This document shows, piece by piece, positions 25,215-35,243 of a stretch of DNA of 64,000 bases; within the stretch, counting starts at the first letter, position 1, and the number at the start of each line of letters is the position of its first letter. The notes under the pieces were generated by a model. The model saw nothing but the letters and a program-made list of their open reading frames with translations, did no database searches and had not been told where the DNA came from. The translations under genes were made by a program, and so were the position numbers. This DNA comes from Porphyromonadaceae bacterium H1 (GTDB lineage: Bacteria; Bacteroidota; Bacteroidia; Bacteroidales; Paludibacteraceae): the NCBI GenBank assembly GCA_001653155.1, contig BDEJ01000041.1, forward strand, positions 1 through 64,000. The letters are read 5' to 3'.

Positions 25215-27221
25215 TCAATATAATTTGTAAGTCGTTTTGAGTACCCGAAACTCCGTGCGTCGATTAATTTGATTCGCTTCCGCCTGTTGTTCAGGCGTCA
25301 GCGTGGAAATAAGGCTTTCGCTTAGTTCGTCGTTCGGTTTTAGGAAAGGATACTTGGCCGCCAATACGGCATCGACAACAACAGGTTTTTCTTCTCCATA
25401 GCCCACAGCAGTAAGTCTGTCGGCTTCGATACCGGCTTTAATGAGGTAGTTCACTACAGACTGCGCACGCTTGGCCGATAAACTGATGTTATCGGCATTA
25501 CTCCCCACGTAGTCGGTATGGGCACTGAGTTCAATAGTTATGTTAGGATTGTCGTTCAGGAGCTTCACCAGAGCTTGGAGTCCTTCCTCCGAATCGGGTG
25601 TCAGTTCCCAACTTCCGAACTCGTAAAAAATATTATTCATCTGAACGGGCTTCGAAACAGGCATAAGGCTAAAATCGGCCGAAAAGACTTTGCCATCAGA
25701 CAGCCCTCGGGTAGTTATTTCGCTTTTCCGGTTGAGATAGCCTCTGGCAGAAGCCATCATCACATAATCGGTTTCTTTATCGATACGAAAGCGGTAGCTA
25801 CCGTCTTTACGCGTTTGCGTCCGGGCAATGCTTCCGTTGTTGCCCACCATACGGATGATAGCATCGGGAATACGCTCACCGGAAGCATCGCTCACCTTAC
25901 CTTCGACGGCGTATTGCAGTTCGGGTTGTTCAAAACTCCAAATGGCATCGAAGGGCTGTGCCGTACCGCGCGTGTCCGGACGATTGGAAGTGAAGAAGCC
26001 TCGTTCGGCATCGCCCGAGAAGCAAATACCGAAATCGTCCCCCTGCGAATTGATGGGACTTCCCATGTTTTCAACCTGCCAAGTCTTGGCATCCACATCC
26101 TGAGGCAGGGCTCGAAATATATCCAAGCCCCCATGACCGGGTAAGCCGTCGGACGAAAAGTACAGGCTTCCGTCGGAGCGTAGCGCAGGAAACATCTCAT
26201 CGCCGGCCGTATTAATATCGGCTCCCAAGTTTTCAATGAAGCTGCATTCGGTACCATTAAGCTCCGCACGCCAAATATCTTTTCCTCCAAAACCATTCGG
26301 AGCATCGGAAACGAAATAGAGCGTCCGCCCGTCGGGCGAGATGGCGGGATGCGCTACAGAAACCGTCGTATCGGAAAATATTTTCAGTTGCTGGGCCTCG
26401 CTCCAGCTTCCTCCCGCACGTTGCGAAACCAGAATGACCGTGCCTTTATCGGTATTGGCATGCTGGACGGCTCGGGTAAAATACATGCTTCGTCCGTCGG
26501 CAGTGAGGGAACAGACCCCATCGTCGTGTTGCGAGTTGATTTCCCCTTCGATCAATTGAGGCTTCTCCCATTTCCCGAGGGCATTCTTCCGGCTAAGATA
26601 CATCTTACTCAAGGGCATACCGGTTACGCCCTGTCCTTTCTTGCTCTTTTTGTCGGCCGTAGGACGCATGGCGGTAAATACCAGCGCATCGCCCGAGGAA
26701 GACATAAAAGCGGGACTGTAGGACGAGCTGCGCCGTTGGTTAAAGTCGGAAGCACGCGCAATCTTGTAACGAGTGTTTCGCTGCCGCCACTCACCCAACG
26801 AGCGTGCTGCATGCAAACCGTTACGAGCCACCTTGCTTGAACTGTCGTGACTGAGGTAGATTTCGAAGTTCTTTGCCGCTTCGGTTGTTTTTCCGTTGCG
26901 CATCAACACCTGTGCATAACGCAAAAACACGATGCTATCGGGGTAAGCATTCTGAATGGCATTACGATACACACGCTCAGCCTGAGGGTTATTCAGCAAA
27001 CGATAACATTCTCCTTGCTTGAAAGCCACTTCGGCCCGAAGGGACTTGTCCTTATACGAAACGCCCGAGTAGGATTTCTTGTACAGATCACCGGCTACGT
27101 AATACTCTCCTAAGGCGTAGCGCTCATCAGCCTTACGAATGCGACTCTTGATACCGCAGGAAGCGAGCAAAGTAAGAGCCAGGAGGACTAACGGAACAAG
27201 TATTTTCGGCTGTTGGTACAT
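25215..27221 (-). CDS. porE: T9SS outer-membrane lipoprotein PorE-like (TPR, PD40/WD40, CRD, OmpA)
   Basis: 668 aa from the ATG at 27221, which has AAGGAA just upstream; an ATG 15 bases earlier is less likely. The lipobox LLASC puts the lipid Cys near residue 22. Then come TPR-like helices (about 25-150), beta-propeller repeats with [12 protein letters not shown] and [11 protein letters not shown] (about 160-420), a carboxypeptidase-regulatory-like fold (about 430-510) and an OmpA domain with [13 protein letters not shown] and RAQSVVNYL that binds peptidoglycan. This four-part order is that of P. gingivalis PorE (PG1058), which anchors the type IX secretion machine. It starts 52 bases downstream of the DUF1015 gene. 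Confidence 0.85.
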   Translation of the reverse strand: MYQQPKILVPLVLLALTLLASCGIKSRIRKADERYALGEYYVAGDLYKKSYSGVSYKDKSLRAEVAFKQGECYRLLNNPQAERVYRNAIQNAYPDSIVFLRYAQVLMRNGKTTEAAKNFEIYLSHDSSSKVARNGLHAARSLGEWRQRNTRYKIARASDFNQRRSSSYSPAFMSSSGDALVFTAMRPTADKKSKKGQGVTGMPLSKMYLSRKNALGKWEKPQLIEGEINSQHDDGVCSLTADGRSMYFTRAVQHANTDKGTVILVSQRAGGSWSEAQQLKIFSDTTVSVAHPAISPDGRTLYFVSDAPNGFGGKDIWRAELNGTECSFIENLGADINTAGDEMFPALRSDGSLYFSSDGLPGHGGLDIFRALPQDVDAKTWQVENMGSPINSQGDDFGICFSGDAERGFFTSNRPDTRGTAQPFDAIWSFEQPELQYAVEGKVSDASGERIPDAIIRMVGNNGSIARTQTRKDGSYRFRIDKETDYVMMASARGYLNRKSEITTRGLSDGKVFSADFSLMPVSKPVQMNNIFYEFGSWELTPDSEEGLQALVKLLNDNPNITIELSAHTDYVGSNADNISLSAKRAQSVVNYLIKAGIEADRLTAVGYGEEKPVVVDAVLAAKYPFLKPNDELSESLISTLTPEQQAEANQINRRTEFRVLKTTYKLY

Positions 27222-27273
27222 AAATTCCTTCAACATGAATCGTTGTAATCCGGTTTTACTCCGGATTTTTTTC

Positions 27274-28521
27274 TTATTGCAGCTCGTGTATCACCAATCC
27301 CGAACGGAGTTTCGGTTCAAACCACGTAGTTTTAGGGGGCATGATATTACCGGAGTCTGCAATATCGATTAACTGCTTCATCGATACCGGATAAAGGGCG
27401 AGCGCCATGCGCATTTCGCCACTGTCCACACGCCGTTTCAGCTCATCCAGACCTCGAATACCTCCAACGAAATCAATTCGTTTATCACTCCGCAGGTCTT
27501 TGATGCCGAGGATTTCATCCAAAATCAACTTGGAGGATACGGTTACGTCGAGTACTCCAATCGGATCGCGATCGTCGTAGCGTCCTTCGCGAGCGGTGAG
27601 GGAATACCAATTGCCCGAGAGATACAACGCGAAGTTGTGCAATTTATTGGGTTTGTAGGTATTTTTTCCTTTACACTCCACTTCGAAATGTTCGGAGAGT
27701 TTATCGAGAAAGGCCTCGTCGCTCAGTCCGTTGAGGTCTTTCACCACACGGTTGTAATCGATAATCGTGAGCTGGTTGTCGGGGAAGCAAACGGCCATAA
27801 AGTAGTTATATTCTTCGTCGCCCTTGTGCTTAGGATTCTGACGACGTTTCTCGGCCCCTACCAATGCAGCGGCGGCACTGCGATGGTGTCCATCGGCAAT
27901 GTAAAGTGCCGGCATACGTTCAAAGACTGCGGTAATACGGGCGATAAATTGCGGCTCGTCGATAATCCAGAAGCGATGCCCAAAGCCGTCGCCCGGAGCT
28001 ATAAAATCGTATTCAGGCTGCTTGCGAATGGTTTCGCCTACGATGGCATCCAGTTCGTCGTTGTGCGGATAGGCGAAAAAGACAGGTTCGATGTTGGCAT
28101 TATTCACCCGGACGTGCTTCATGCGGTCCTCTTCCTTGTCACGGCGGGTAAGTTCGTGTTTTTTTATATTCCCGTTGAGGTAATCGTCCACCGAGGCACA
28201 AAGCACCAAGCCGTATTGCGTATGTCCGTTCATCGTTTGAGCATAGACATAGTAACGTTCGTTGGCATCCTGAATGAGGTATCCCTCGCGTTTGAAGCGG
28301 GCATAATTCTCGGCGGCACGGGCATAGACTTTCTCATCGTGCTCGTCGGTTCCTGCTTCGAAGTCGATTTCGGGTTTGATGATGTGGTAAAGCGAATAGG
28401 GATTCCCTTCGGCTTCGGCACGTGCCTCATCGGAATTCAACACATCATAAGGGCGCGAAGCCACTTGTTCCACCAAATGCCGGGGTGGACGGATACCTTT
28501 AAAGGGTTTTACGATAGCCAT
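27274..28521 (-). CDS. DUF1015 family protein
   Basis: 415 aa. The opening VKPFKGIRPPRHL, SRPYDVLN and the central ADGHHRSAAA motif identify the DUF1015 family, sometimes found near serine or phosphoserine metabolism but without a settled activity. It is cytoplasmic, with no signal peptide. A promoter-like -7 box lies 47 bases upstream. Confidence 0.88.
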   Translation of the reverse strand: MAIVKPFKGIRPPRHLVEQVASRPYDVLNSDEARAEAEGNPYSLYHIIKPEIDFEAGTDEHDEKVYARAAENYARFKREGYLIQDANERYYVYAQTMNGHTQYGLVLCASVDDYLNGNIKKHELTRRDKEEDRMKHVRVNNANIEPVFFAYPHNDELDAIVGETIRKQPEYDFIAPGDGFGHRFWIIDEPQFIARITAVFERMPALYIADGHHRSAAAALVGAEKRRQNPKHKGDEEYNYFMAVCFPDNQLTIIDYNRVVKDLNGLSDEAFLDKLSEHFEVECKGKNTYKPNKLHNFALYLSGNWYSLTAREGRYDDRDPIGVLDVTVSSKLILDEILGIKDLRSDKRIDFVGGIRGLDELKRRVDSGEMRMALALYPVSMKQLIDIADSGNIMPPKTTWFEPKLRSGLVIHELQ

Positions 28522-28567
28522 AAGTCATACAAAGATTTTAATGGAAAGCTGCAGTAATTTTTGTTCG

Positions 28568-28600
28568 CAAAGGTACAACAAATTTCCCGATGTGAGCAAG
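28568..28600 (-). promoter_or_regulatory. Promoter of the DUF1015 gene
   Basis: On the minus strand, CTTG (28600-28597) and TACCTTTG (28575-28568) are spaced by 21 bases, a near match to the Bacteroidetes consensus. Confidence 0.45.
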
Positions 28601-28638
28601 CATTTTATCCGTCGGCCGGCTGCCGCAAAATGGCAAGG

Positions 28639-29298
28639 TTAAAGGCGGAAGCTAAGGCGGTGGTAGGGGCTAATCCCGAAACGTTTGATGGCTTCGCGGT
28701 GTTGCCGCGTAGGGTAAGCCTTGTTCTGCTGCCATTCGTATTGAGGGTAGTCGGCATGAAGGTGGCTCATATACTCGTCGCGATGGGTTTTGGCCAATAC
28801 GGAAGCCGCTGCAATAGAGGCATAACGGGCATCGCCCTTCACGAGAGTCTGATGCGGGATCTGCCGGTAGGCTTTGAAACGGTTTCCGTCTACAATGATA
28901 AATTCGGGTTCGAGGGCTAAAGCGTCGATAGCACGATGCATGGCTTGTATCGAAGCATTCAGTATATTGATACGGTCTATCTCCAAATTATCGACAAAGG
29001 CAACAGCCCATGCCCAAGCCTCTGCTTCGATACGCGGACGCAGGGCTTCGCGTCGGGCCTGGCTGAGCTGTTTCGAGTCGTTCAGCTCTGCGCAACGGAA
29101 ATCGTCGGGCAGGATGACTGCAGCGGCGACCACCGGACCGGCGAGACAACCCCTTCCCGCTTCGTCGCAACCGCACTCAAGGCGAAAAGAAGAGTATCTC
29201 AACCGAAGCCCCTCGAAAGGCTCTTCAGGGAAGAGAAAGGCGGTCTCGGGAAGTTTCCGGGTTTCAGAATTTGCTTTTAATCCGTTTTTCTTGCGCAT
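28639..29298 (-). CDS. rnhB: Ribonuclease HII
   Basis: 219 aa from the ATG at 29298; the in-frame codon at 29307 is TTG. Catalytic signature [15 protein letters not shown], and later [19 protein letters not shown], both typical of RNase HII, which removes ribonucleotides from DNA-RNA hybrids. An extra 35 residues precede the core. It overlaps the cvpA end by 35 bases, so the two are probably coupled. Confidence 0.93.
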   Translation of the reverse strand: MRKKNGLKANSETRKLPETAFLFPEEPFEGLRLRYSSFRLECGCDEAGRGCLAGPVVAAAVILPDDFRCAELNDSKQLSQARREALRPRIEAEAWAWAVAFVDNLEIDRINILNASIQAMHRAIDALALEPEFIIVDGNRFKAYRQIPHQTLVKGDARYASIAAASVLAKTHRDEYMSHLHADYPQYEWQQNKAYPTRQHREAIKRFGISPYHRLSFRL

Positions 29299-29779
29299 CG
29301 TATTCAAAACTTTCGTTCCACAGAAAAGGCGCTAATTTGAGGGTTGGTGTGTAAGCAAAGGATGCCTTCCTGTTCTCGGCGGAGAAAACCGAGAAATTCC
29401 AGTCGAAGAAATTCGCTACGTTCAACAGCAAACTGACAAGCAAAGCGAGCTTCAAAGCGCCGAACAAGGCTCCGATCAGCTTATTGGCCAGCCCCAGCAC
29501 AGAGAGCGCAAGCAACTTGTCCACCCAACGAGCCAACAGGAGCAGGAGAAAAGCCAAAACAACAAAGGATAACAGGTAACTCAAGACCGAAGCAATTTTG
29601 GGAGACAGTTCAAAAAACGCCCCGACAAGGGCTGTCAGCTGCGGAGCAGTGTATTGTGCGCCGTAGATCCCCAGCACGAGGGCCAAAAAAGAAGCCAGCT
29701 CGCGTATCAAGCCCCTGAATAAGCCGAAAATAAATCCAAGGGCAAGGGGAAGAAGAATAAAAACATCCAACGAGTTCAT
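29264..29779 (-). CDS. cvpA: CvpA family membrane protein
   Basis: 171 aa. Four hydrophobic segments (about 5-22, 28-47, 60-82, 98-117) precede a soluble tail. The [19 protein letters not shown] opening is typical of CvpA, a protein linked to colicin V production and envelope homeostasis in other bacteria. Its function here is not known. It lies between comM and rnhB. Confidence 0.8.
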   Translation of the reverse strand: MNSLDVFILLPLALGFIFGLFRGLIRELASFLALVLGIYGAQYTAPQLTALVGAFFELSPKIASVLSYLLSFVVLAFLLLLLARWVDKLLALSVLGLANKLIGALFGALKLALLVSLLLNVANFFDWNFSVFSAENRKASFAYTPTLKLAPFLWNESFEYDAQEKRIKSKF

Positions 29780-29802
29780 AAGCTGTTATTTCTTTTCCTT
29801 AG

Positions 29803-31341
29803 CTATCCGGCCCAACCTTCTCGATCGAGGTTGCGATAGTTGATGGCTTCGGCAAGATGCTTGGGAAGTATCTTTTCCGATCCGTCGAGATCGGCAATGG
29901 TACGTGACAGTTTCAGGATGCGATCGTAAGCGCGGGCCGAAAGGTTGAGCCGCGACATAGCCTGCTTGAGCAGTTCGGCCCCGGCAGCATCGGGTTGCGC
30001 ATACTCCCGCTGGAGTTTGGACGACATCTGAGCATTGCAATACACACCCGGTACGTTACGGAAGCGCTGTGCTTGAATTTCGCGGGCACGAATTACGCGC
30101 TCACGGATCTGCGAGCTATGCTCAGCCGTACGTTCCTCCGAAAGTTTCTCAAAAGGAACGGGAACAATCTCGATGTGTATGTCGATACGGTCGAGCAGCG
30201 GGCCGGAAATACGACTCAAATAGCGCTGCACCACTCCGGGAGCACAAACGCAGTCACGCTCGGGATGGTTGTGATAACCGCAGGGACATGGATTCATCGA
30301 AGCTACCAACATAAAGCTGGCAGGATACTCAATAGCGAATTTGGCACGCGAGATACAGATTTTCCGGTCTTCGAGGGGTTGACGCATTACTTCAAGGACA
30401 CTGCGTTTAAACTCAGGAAGCTCATCGAGAAAAAGCACACCGTTATGTGCCAAGGATATTTCGCCGGGTTGCGGGAAAGTGCCCCCTCCGACCAAAGCTA
30501 CATCGGAGATGGTATGATGCGGACTCCGGAAAGGACGCCGGGCAATGAGCGAGGTATTACCGTCCATGCTACCTGCAACGGAATGTATCTTAGTCGTTTC
30601 GAGAGCTTCGTGCAAGGTCAGCGGAGGCAATATGGAAGGCAGACGCTTAGCCATCATCGACTTTCCGGCTCCCGGAGGGCCAACCATAATGATGTTGTGC
30701 CCACCCGCAGCGGCAACCTCCAGGGCTCGTTTGACATTCTCTTGTCCCTTCACATCGGAAAAGTCAATATCCGAAACAGCCAAGTTGCGGTCGAACTCCG
30801 CACGGGTATCAACTACCGTAGGCTCAAGCCGGGAAACTCCGTTGAAGAAATCAATTACCTCGCTGATATTATCCATGCCGTAAACCTCCAGATTGTTTAC
30901 AACGGCTGCCTCACGGGCATTCTGCCGGGGAACAATGAGGCCCTGAAAACCTTCCTCACGAGCTTTGATGGCAATAGGCAATACGCCTTTGATGGCTTGC
31001 AAACTCCCATCGAGCGACAGCTCCCCCATGACGATATAGCGATCGAGCCGGTCGGAAGCAATACATTCCGAAGCCGCCAAAATACCGATGGCTAAGGGCA
31101 AATCATAAGCCGAACCCTCTTTTCGGATATCGGCAGGAGCCATATTAATCATCACCTGCTTGCGAGGCAGCTTGTGGCCGCAGTAACTGAGCGCCGACAT
31201 GATGCGCTCGTGGCTTTCCTTTACCGCACTATCGGGCAAGCCCACGAGAAAAAACTTGATACCCGCACTCACATTTACTTCAATGGTAATAAGAGTAGCT
31301 ACAATACCCTGCACTGCCGATCCATAGACTTTTACCAACAT
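29803..31341 (-). CDS. comM: YifB/ComM-family AAA ATPase (Mg-chelatase-like)
   Basis: 512 aa. An N-terminal Lon-like fold (about 1-190) is followed by the AAA module: Walker A GPPGAGKSMMAKRLP near 218, FLDELPEF as Walker B, and the C-terminal helical domain. It acts as a hexameric helicase that helps branch migration during natural transformation. Full length. It follows the unknown exported protein by 25 bases and precedes cvpA by 23. Confidence 0.93.
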   Translation of the reverse strand: MLVKVYGSAVQGIVATLITIEVNVSAGIKFFLVGLPDSAVKESHERIMSALSYCGHKLPRKQVMINMAPADIRKEGSAYDLPLAIGILAASECIASDRLDRYIVMGELSLDGSLQAIKGVLPIAIKAREEGFQGLIVPRQNAREAAVVNNLEVYGMDNISEVIDFFNGVSRLEPTVVDTRAEFDRNLAVSDIDFSDVKGQENVKRALEVAAAGGHNIIMVGPPGAGKSMMAKRLPSILPPLTLHEALETTKIHSVAGSMDGNTSLIARRPFRSPHHTISDVALVGGGTFPQPGEISLAHNGVLFLDELPEFKRSVLEVMRQPLEDRKICISRAKFAIEYPASFMLVASMNPCPCGYHNHPERDCVCAPGVVQRYLSRISGPLLDRIDIHIEIVPVPFEKLSEERTAEHSSQIRERVIRAREIQAQRFRNVPGVYCNAQMSSKLQREYAQPDAAGAELLKQAMSRLNLSARAYDRILKLSRTIADLDGSEKILPKHLAEAINYRNLDREGWAG

Positions 31342-31366
31342 AAATTTCGTTTTTTATTAGTAACAT

Positions 31367-32443
31367 TTACGGTGTCCGAAAGCGTTTTTTCCACCATCGA
31401 TTCAAGTTTAGCTGCAGCACAAGAAGCTGCTCGAAAAACCACTGCAACTCGGAATGGTGAAAACGCGAAGCTATCTGCAAGTGAAGCGCATCGCTGCGAA
31501 ACACATCCCAATAGAGCTTCGAGCGGAAGTAACTCGAAGCACGTAAAAAGGGATTACCCCAATAGAAAGCATTTCCCAGTTTGGGATAGAGGAGCATGCG
31601 TGGCGCTCCGAAGTAAAATACATTATCGCTGCCTATACGACGAAAGCCAAGCTGCAAACGTCCAATCATTCCAACAGGAAGATGCGTATTTCCCGACACA
31701 TTCCGCTCACGCTCCAGGCCGGCCAGACTGCCGAAAGAAACAAGGACGTTTTCGAAAGGGCCGAGCTTTTCTTTACGAAGCCCCAAGGACAACTCGGTCA
31801 AAGCATAATCGCACACCCGCTGACCGGACACTGCGGAAGCCGTCAACGCAAAATGATATAAGCTGGAACGAAAGTCGGTGAAAAACACTCCCCGTCTCCA
31901 ACCGGCAGACGCACCAAGCCAAAAAGCCTCCCGCGTCGAGGCTGTTTGCCGACCCGTCCAATCGAGCCATAAATTCAGGAAGGAAGCATCCGTCTTTCCC
32001 CACTGCCAAAACAGCCCTTCCAACATAGGACGGAAATATGCAATCGAATCCTGAAAAAAGAAATCCGAATATCCCTTCAGCGCCTCGCTGCGCGGAAAGA
32101 GACCTGCAAACAGACGCTGATCCTTCCGTTCGAAACGGTAATAAGCCACAGGCTGCATGTCGTCCACGAAAGCCGTGGATCCCGTATGACGCAAAGCCGT
32201 GAAACCGGCAACAAAACCGTGTCCTTCGCCCCAATTCAGCTGCAAAGCAGGAGAAAGACGAACCGCCGAAAGCGTCTGATCCTGCGTAAGATTTGAACGC
32301 TTAAATTCCGTATTATCCAGAAAATACTCAAAGCCTACGGAGTAGCCCCAAGCATTTATCTGGGCTCCAAGAGGCAGAAAAGCGCCCGGCGCGAAGAGCA
32401 TGGCGACGGAAAAAACAAAGCTTGTGAAAATCACCCTTCTCAT
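31367..32443 (-). CDS. Exported protein of unknown function, probable envelope protein
   Basis: 358 aa with a signal peptide (MRRVIFTSFVFSV to LGAQ, about 28 residues). The mature part is very rich in aromatic residues in alternating strands (RFERKDQRLFAGLFPR, GWRRGVFFTDF), which looks like an outer-membrane barrel, although the C-terminus (FRTP) lacks the usual final aromatic. No family recognised. It appears to share a transcript with comM, 25 bases on. Confidence 0.65.
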   Translation of the reverse strand: MRRVIFTSFVFSVAMLFAPGAFLPLGAQINAWGYSVGFEYFLDNTEFKRSNLTQDQTLSAVRLSPALQLNWGEGHGFVAGFTALRHTGSTAFVDDMQPVAYYRFERKDQRLFAGLFPRSEALKGYSDFFFQDSIAYFRPMLEGLFWQWGKTDASFLNLWLDWTGRQTASTREAFWLGASAGWRRGVFFTDFRSSLYHFALTASAVSGQRVCDYALTELSLGLRKEKLGPFENVLVSFGSLAGLERERNVSGNTHLPVGMIGRLQLGFRRIGSDNVFYFGAPRMLLYPKLGNAFYWGNPFLRASSYFRSKLYWDVFRSDALHLQIASRFHHSELQWFFEQLLVLQLNLNRWWKKRFRTP

Positions 32444-32486
32444 TAACAGAATCGGAGTTTAGTCTTTTTTTGCGATTTTAAGAAAA

Positions 32487-32494
32487 CAAAAGTA
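32487..32494 (-). promoter_or_regulatory. -7 promoter element of the 31367-32443 gene
   Basis: TACTTTTG on the minus strand, 44 bases before the start. The rest of the 304-base gap holds only the terminator at 32679-32717 and nothing else I can identify. Confidence 0.4.
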
Positions 32495-32678
32495 CGGATT
32501 TTCGACTACATAACGAAAATCCGCCTGTTGAAAAAAAATCGAACGCAAAAAATATAACGGAAGGATAACAGCAATCAAGCACGACAAGCCGATTTTTCGA
32601 AACGGAACACCTTGGCTTTCCCAAGCCGAACTTCAGCACATATCATGCAGCCAAGCGTCCTCCGCCTTTAGAGACAGG

Positions 32679-32717
32679 AAAAGGGCTGTGCCGAAACCAT
32701 TCATCCCGACACAGCCC
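32679..32717 (-). terminator. Terminator of the LRR protein gene
   Basis: GGGCTGTG pairs with CACAGCCC (32683-32690 with 32710-32717), extended by two more pairs after one mismatch. On the minus strand it is followed by TTTTCC. It is a close sibling of the stem-loop at 21741-21782. Confidence 0.75.
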
Positions 32718-32747
32718 ACTCCACACACCCACAGTAATATACTGACT

Positions 32748-33824
32748 TTAGGGCTTTTTCTTAAACACGCGCACGGTCTTTGTGTGACTTGAAGTACACA
32801 GCTTCAGCAGGTACACACCCGCAGGCAAGTGACTGAGCTCAACTTGCCCGGAACGAGCAGCGGCTACTTCAACACCTTGCATGTCGTACACGGTAATGCT
32901 CACTACCGCTTCGTCGCTACGCACATAAAGCATGTCCTCAACGGGATTCGGATAGATTAGAGAGGTGATGCTATTCTCTTCCAAAGCCGTAGCACATGTA
33001 TACTTGCCTGTGCTGACAATATCCTCCAGGCCTATATAGTATTGCACTTCCCACTTTTTGTTGCGGGCATTTTTAGCATCGGAAGCAGTTACTACGTCAG
33101 CGTTTTTGTCCTGCTTGTCAGTCAACGGATAGATCTTTCCCGGTGTTTTTCCATTGCGATCCGGTAAAGAACAGTAGAGATCGTTCAGAGCCTCGGAACT
33201 AAACAGATTCCTCCTGCAATCCAAATAACTCAATTTCGTATTTTTGCTTACATCCAAAGACTTGAGGTCATTCCCATCACAGTCCAATCGCGTCAATTCG
33301 GTATTCCGACTGACATCCAGTAACTTAAATGGATTATCGGAACAGATCAAAACAGAAAGCTTCACATGTTTACTTATATCGAGGGAGCGAAGTCCCAGGT
33401 TCGAACAATCCAGATGCAGTAGCTCTGTATTAGTACTTATATCAAGAGCGGTAAGCGAATTGTTGTAACAGGACAAGAAAGTCAATTGGGGATTTCCCTT
33501 TAAATCCAATGCTACGATTTTCTTATAATTGGCTCCACAATCGAAACCGCTCAGATCACCATAGATGGTAAGCTCCGTGGCACTGGAATCAAACTCTTCG
33601 AGACTCCATTGAGTACCGATGCTAAGGATCTTTTCCGTTGTTCCGTTGGCGATCTTAATCTTCGTCGCGTCTCTCTCAGCCTGCAGTCGGAACCGTAAGG
33701 ATTGCCCCATCTGGACGCTAAGTTTGATATAACGCTTCATGTTTACATCCTGTGCCATAGCAATATCCGCAGTCGTTGCGAGGAAAGCAACAAAACAAAT
33801 TAAAAGCAGTATTCTTTGTTTCAT
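32748..33824 (-). CDS. Secreted leucine-rich-repeat protein with T9SS C-terminal sorting domain
   Basis: 358 aa. A signal peptide (to about residue 25, AMAQ) is followed by a lead domain. Then come about six LRR units of roughly 21 residues (around 105-215) in the Bacteroidales style, LxxLDCxxNxLxxLDVSxNTxL. The end is a type A sorting domain: YPNPVEDMLYV, VYDMQGVEV, HLPAGVYLLKL and TKTVRVFKK. Such domains send cargo through type IX secretion and are cut off by PorU, encoded later in this window. LRRs often bind host proteins or other bacteria, but the ligand here is unknown. Confidence 0.9.
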   Translation of the reverse strand: MKQRILLLICFVAFLATTADIAMAQDVNMKRYIKLSVQMGQSLRFRLQAERDATKIKIANGTTEKILSIGTQWSLEEFDSSATELTIYGDLSGFDCGANYKKIVALDLKGNPQLTFLSCYNNSLTALDISTNTELLHLDCSNLGLRSLDISKHVKLSVLICSDNPFKLLDVSRNTELTRLDCDGNDLKSLDVSKNTKLSYLDCRRNLFSSEALNDLYCSLPDRNGKTPGKIYPLTDKQDKNADVVTASDAKNARNKKWEVQYYIGLEDIVSTGKYTCATALEENSITSLIYPNPVEDMLYVRSDEAVVSITVYDMQGVEVAAARSGQVELSHLPAGVYLLKLCTSSHTKTVRVFKKKP

Positions 33825-33999
33825 GTCTTATTATTTTTTTAAAATCAACATATTAAGTAATCTACATTTCGTATTGTACCGGCCTCCCAACATAACTTAT
33901 TTTCCTACGACACTACCGCAGCAGAGAAAGTAAAAGGCCATCCGTAAAACGAGGCCTTGCTCAAAATCCAAAGCCGACAGCCTGATTTTCAAGGATGAT

Positions 34000-34374
34000 T
34001 TATTCGGTTTTTTCGAAACACAGTTCTTCAAAGGCTTTCTTCAACTCCACACTTGGAGTGAAAATCACTTTAGAGGTTGATATCATCGACTCCGAGAATT
34101 TGTCTTTTTCATCTACCCCTTCGCTAGTAAAAGACAGACGCAGCGTACCCAAATCACCGAAATTGACACTCTTCCCCTGAAAGAGATAACGAGGCACCAT
34201 GCTTATAAACTTCTCAATAACGTGAGATATCTCACCTCGAGACAAGGAAGAAAGTTCAAGGATCTTCACTTCGATTTCACGTTGACTCACGCAGCCTTCG
34301 TTTACAGGAGCAGCATACCATTTACTTTTCTTACGGTCTTGCGGATTAGCCCGCTCAATCAATTTATATTTCAT
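34000..34374 (-). CDS. HU-like DNA-binding protein (Bacteroidetes type)
   Basis: 124 aa. The fold is that of Bacteroidetes HU-family proteins with an extended N-terminus: an opening MKYKLIERANPQDRKKSKWYA, helical middle, and the core phrase VNFGDLGTLRLSFTSEG, then KVIFTPSVELKKAF. It probably binds and bends DNA. It lies 175 bases upstream of the LRR gene with no evident promoter. Confidence 0.85.
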   Translation of the reverse strand: MKYKLIERANPQDRKKSKWYAAPVNEGCVSQREIEVKILELSSLSRGEISHVIEKFISMVPRYLFQGKSVNFGDLGTLRLSFTSEGVDEKDKFSESMISTSKVIFTPSVELKKAFEELCFEKTE

Positions 34375-34492
34375 TTCAATTCAACGAATTAATTTATCAG
34401 CAATAAATTTTACGAGGAGTATTATTGAAATTCATTTTTTTACATTTTTCGGTAATTTTTCCACACAAAGCACGAGCAGTTTCCGAAAGCGC

Positions 34493-34768
34493 TCATGAGA
34501 GCAAATTTTCCCACCAGCTACAGCACTTACTCTTCTTGCCTGCCGGCGGACATTCGGGATAGCAGGAAGGGTCTCGAACTTCCCGCTGCATTTTTTCCCC
34601 GGCAGCGGTTTTACCTTGTTCGGTTCGATACATCCGGCTTACACGTCGTTCCAATTCGGTCTCCATCATTTCTTTAATGGTATCGAGCAATTCCATCCGC
34701 TCTTCGGCAAGACGCAGCAATTCTTCGGTTTTCTGTCGTTGTTTTTCCGTTTGCACTTTCCTTCTCAT
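34493..34768 (-). CDS. Small coiled-coil hypothetical protein, 91 aa
   Basis: Residues 1-50 are a charged helix, probably a coiled coil (QRQKTEELLRLAEERMELL). The rest is Cys-, Pro- and Lys-rich (CYPECPPAGKKSKCC) with four cysteines near the end that could bind metal. I recognise no family and the start lacks a strong ribosome site. It could be a real small gene or chance. Confidence 0.45.
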   Translation of the reverse strand: MRRKVQTEKQRQKTEELLRLAEERMELLDTIKEMMETELERRVSRMYRTEQGKTAAGEKMQREVRDPSCYPECPPAGKKSKCCSWWENLLS

Positions 34769-34796
34769 ATCGCGTCTTGTCTTTCTGCTGCAAAAT

Positions 34797-34892
34797 TACC
34801 CGGTTAAAACTCAAAAAGACTTGCTTTAATCGGACAAAAATCTGCTCAAATCGGACTTTTTGCATCCATACGACTTGCTTTAATCGGACAAA
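34797..34892. repeat. Third 21-bp repeat array
   Basis: Units of 21 bases at 34797, 34818, 34839 and 34872, the last offset by a 12-base insert. The 34818 and 34872 copies are identical; the other two are diverged. On the minus strand they read as heptads such as FVRLKQV and KVRFEQI. The segment lies in the 475-base gap before the hybrid regulator. No start codon makes a convincing gene. Confidence 0.75.
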
Positions 34893-35098
34893 AAGAGGAG
34901 CACAAACAACTATAAAACAAAACATTACAAACAGCATCTTTACATTTATTAGGAAACGGGAAATTCCCTCCGAAAATGCAGCAGTATTCAGGCATATTGG
35001 TAATATTGCAAAATAAAAAATCGGGATTCGAAGCCTCCTCAGTCTTCCTGTTTATGCATAAAAAAGGTCATAATTCCATCCGAACAAACTCACATAAG

Positions 35099-35130
35099 TT
35101 TGGAGATTTAAACACAAAATAGTAATTTTG
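35099..35130 (+). promoter_or_regulatory. Promoter of the hybrid two-component regulator
   Basis: TTTG at 35099-35102 and TAATTTTG at 35123-35130 with a 20-base spacer, an excellent match to the Bacteroidetes consensus. Transcription should start near 35137, giving a leader of about 107 bases. Confidence 0.75.
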
Positions 35131-35243
35131 TAAAAATACAATGGGTGCTGGCCCATCATTCAAAGTCCTTTGCCCGAAAATTTTTCGGGATTGCTTTGGA
35201 AAGCGATTCAGAAGAATTAAAAAACTAATATTAAACAGCTTAC

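Noticed and set aside
29995-31095. Long plus-strand open frame opposite comM
   Set aside because: It lies fully within a well-supported gene and its translation shows no recognisable motif; it is a codon-use shadow.
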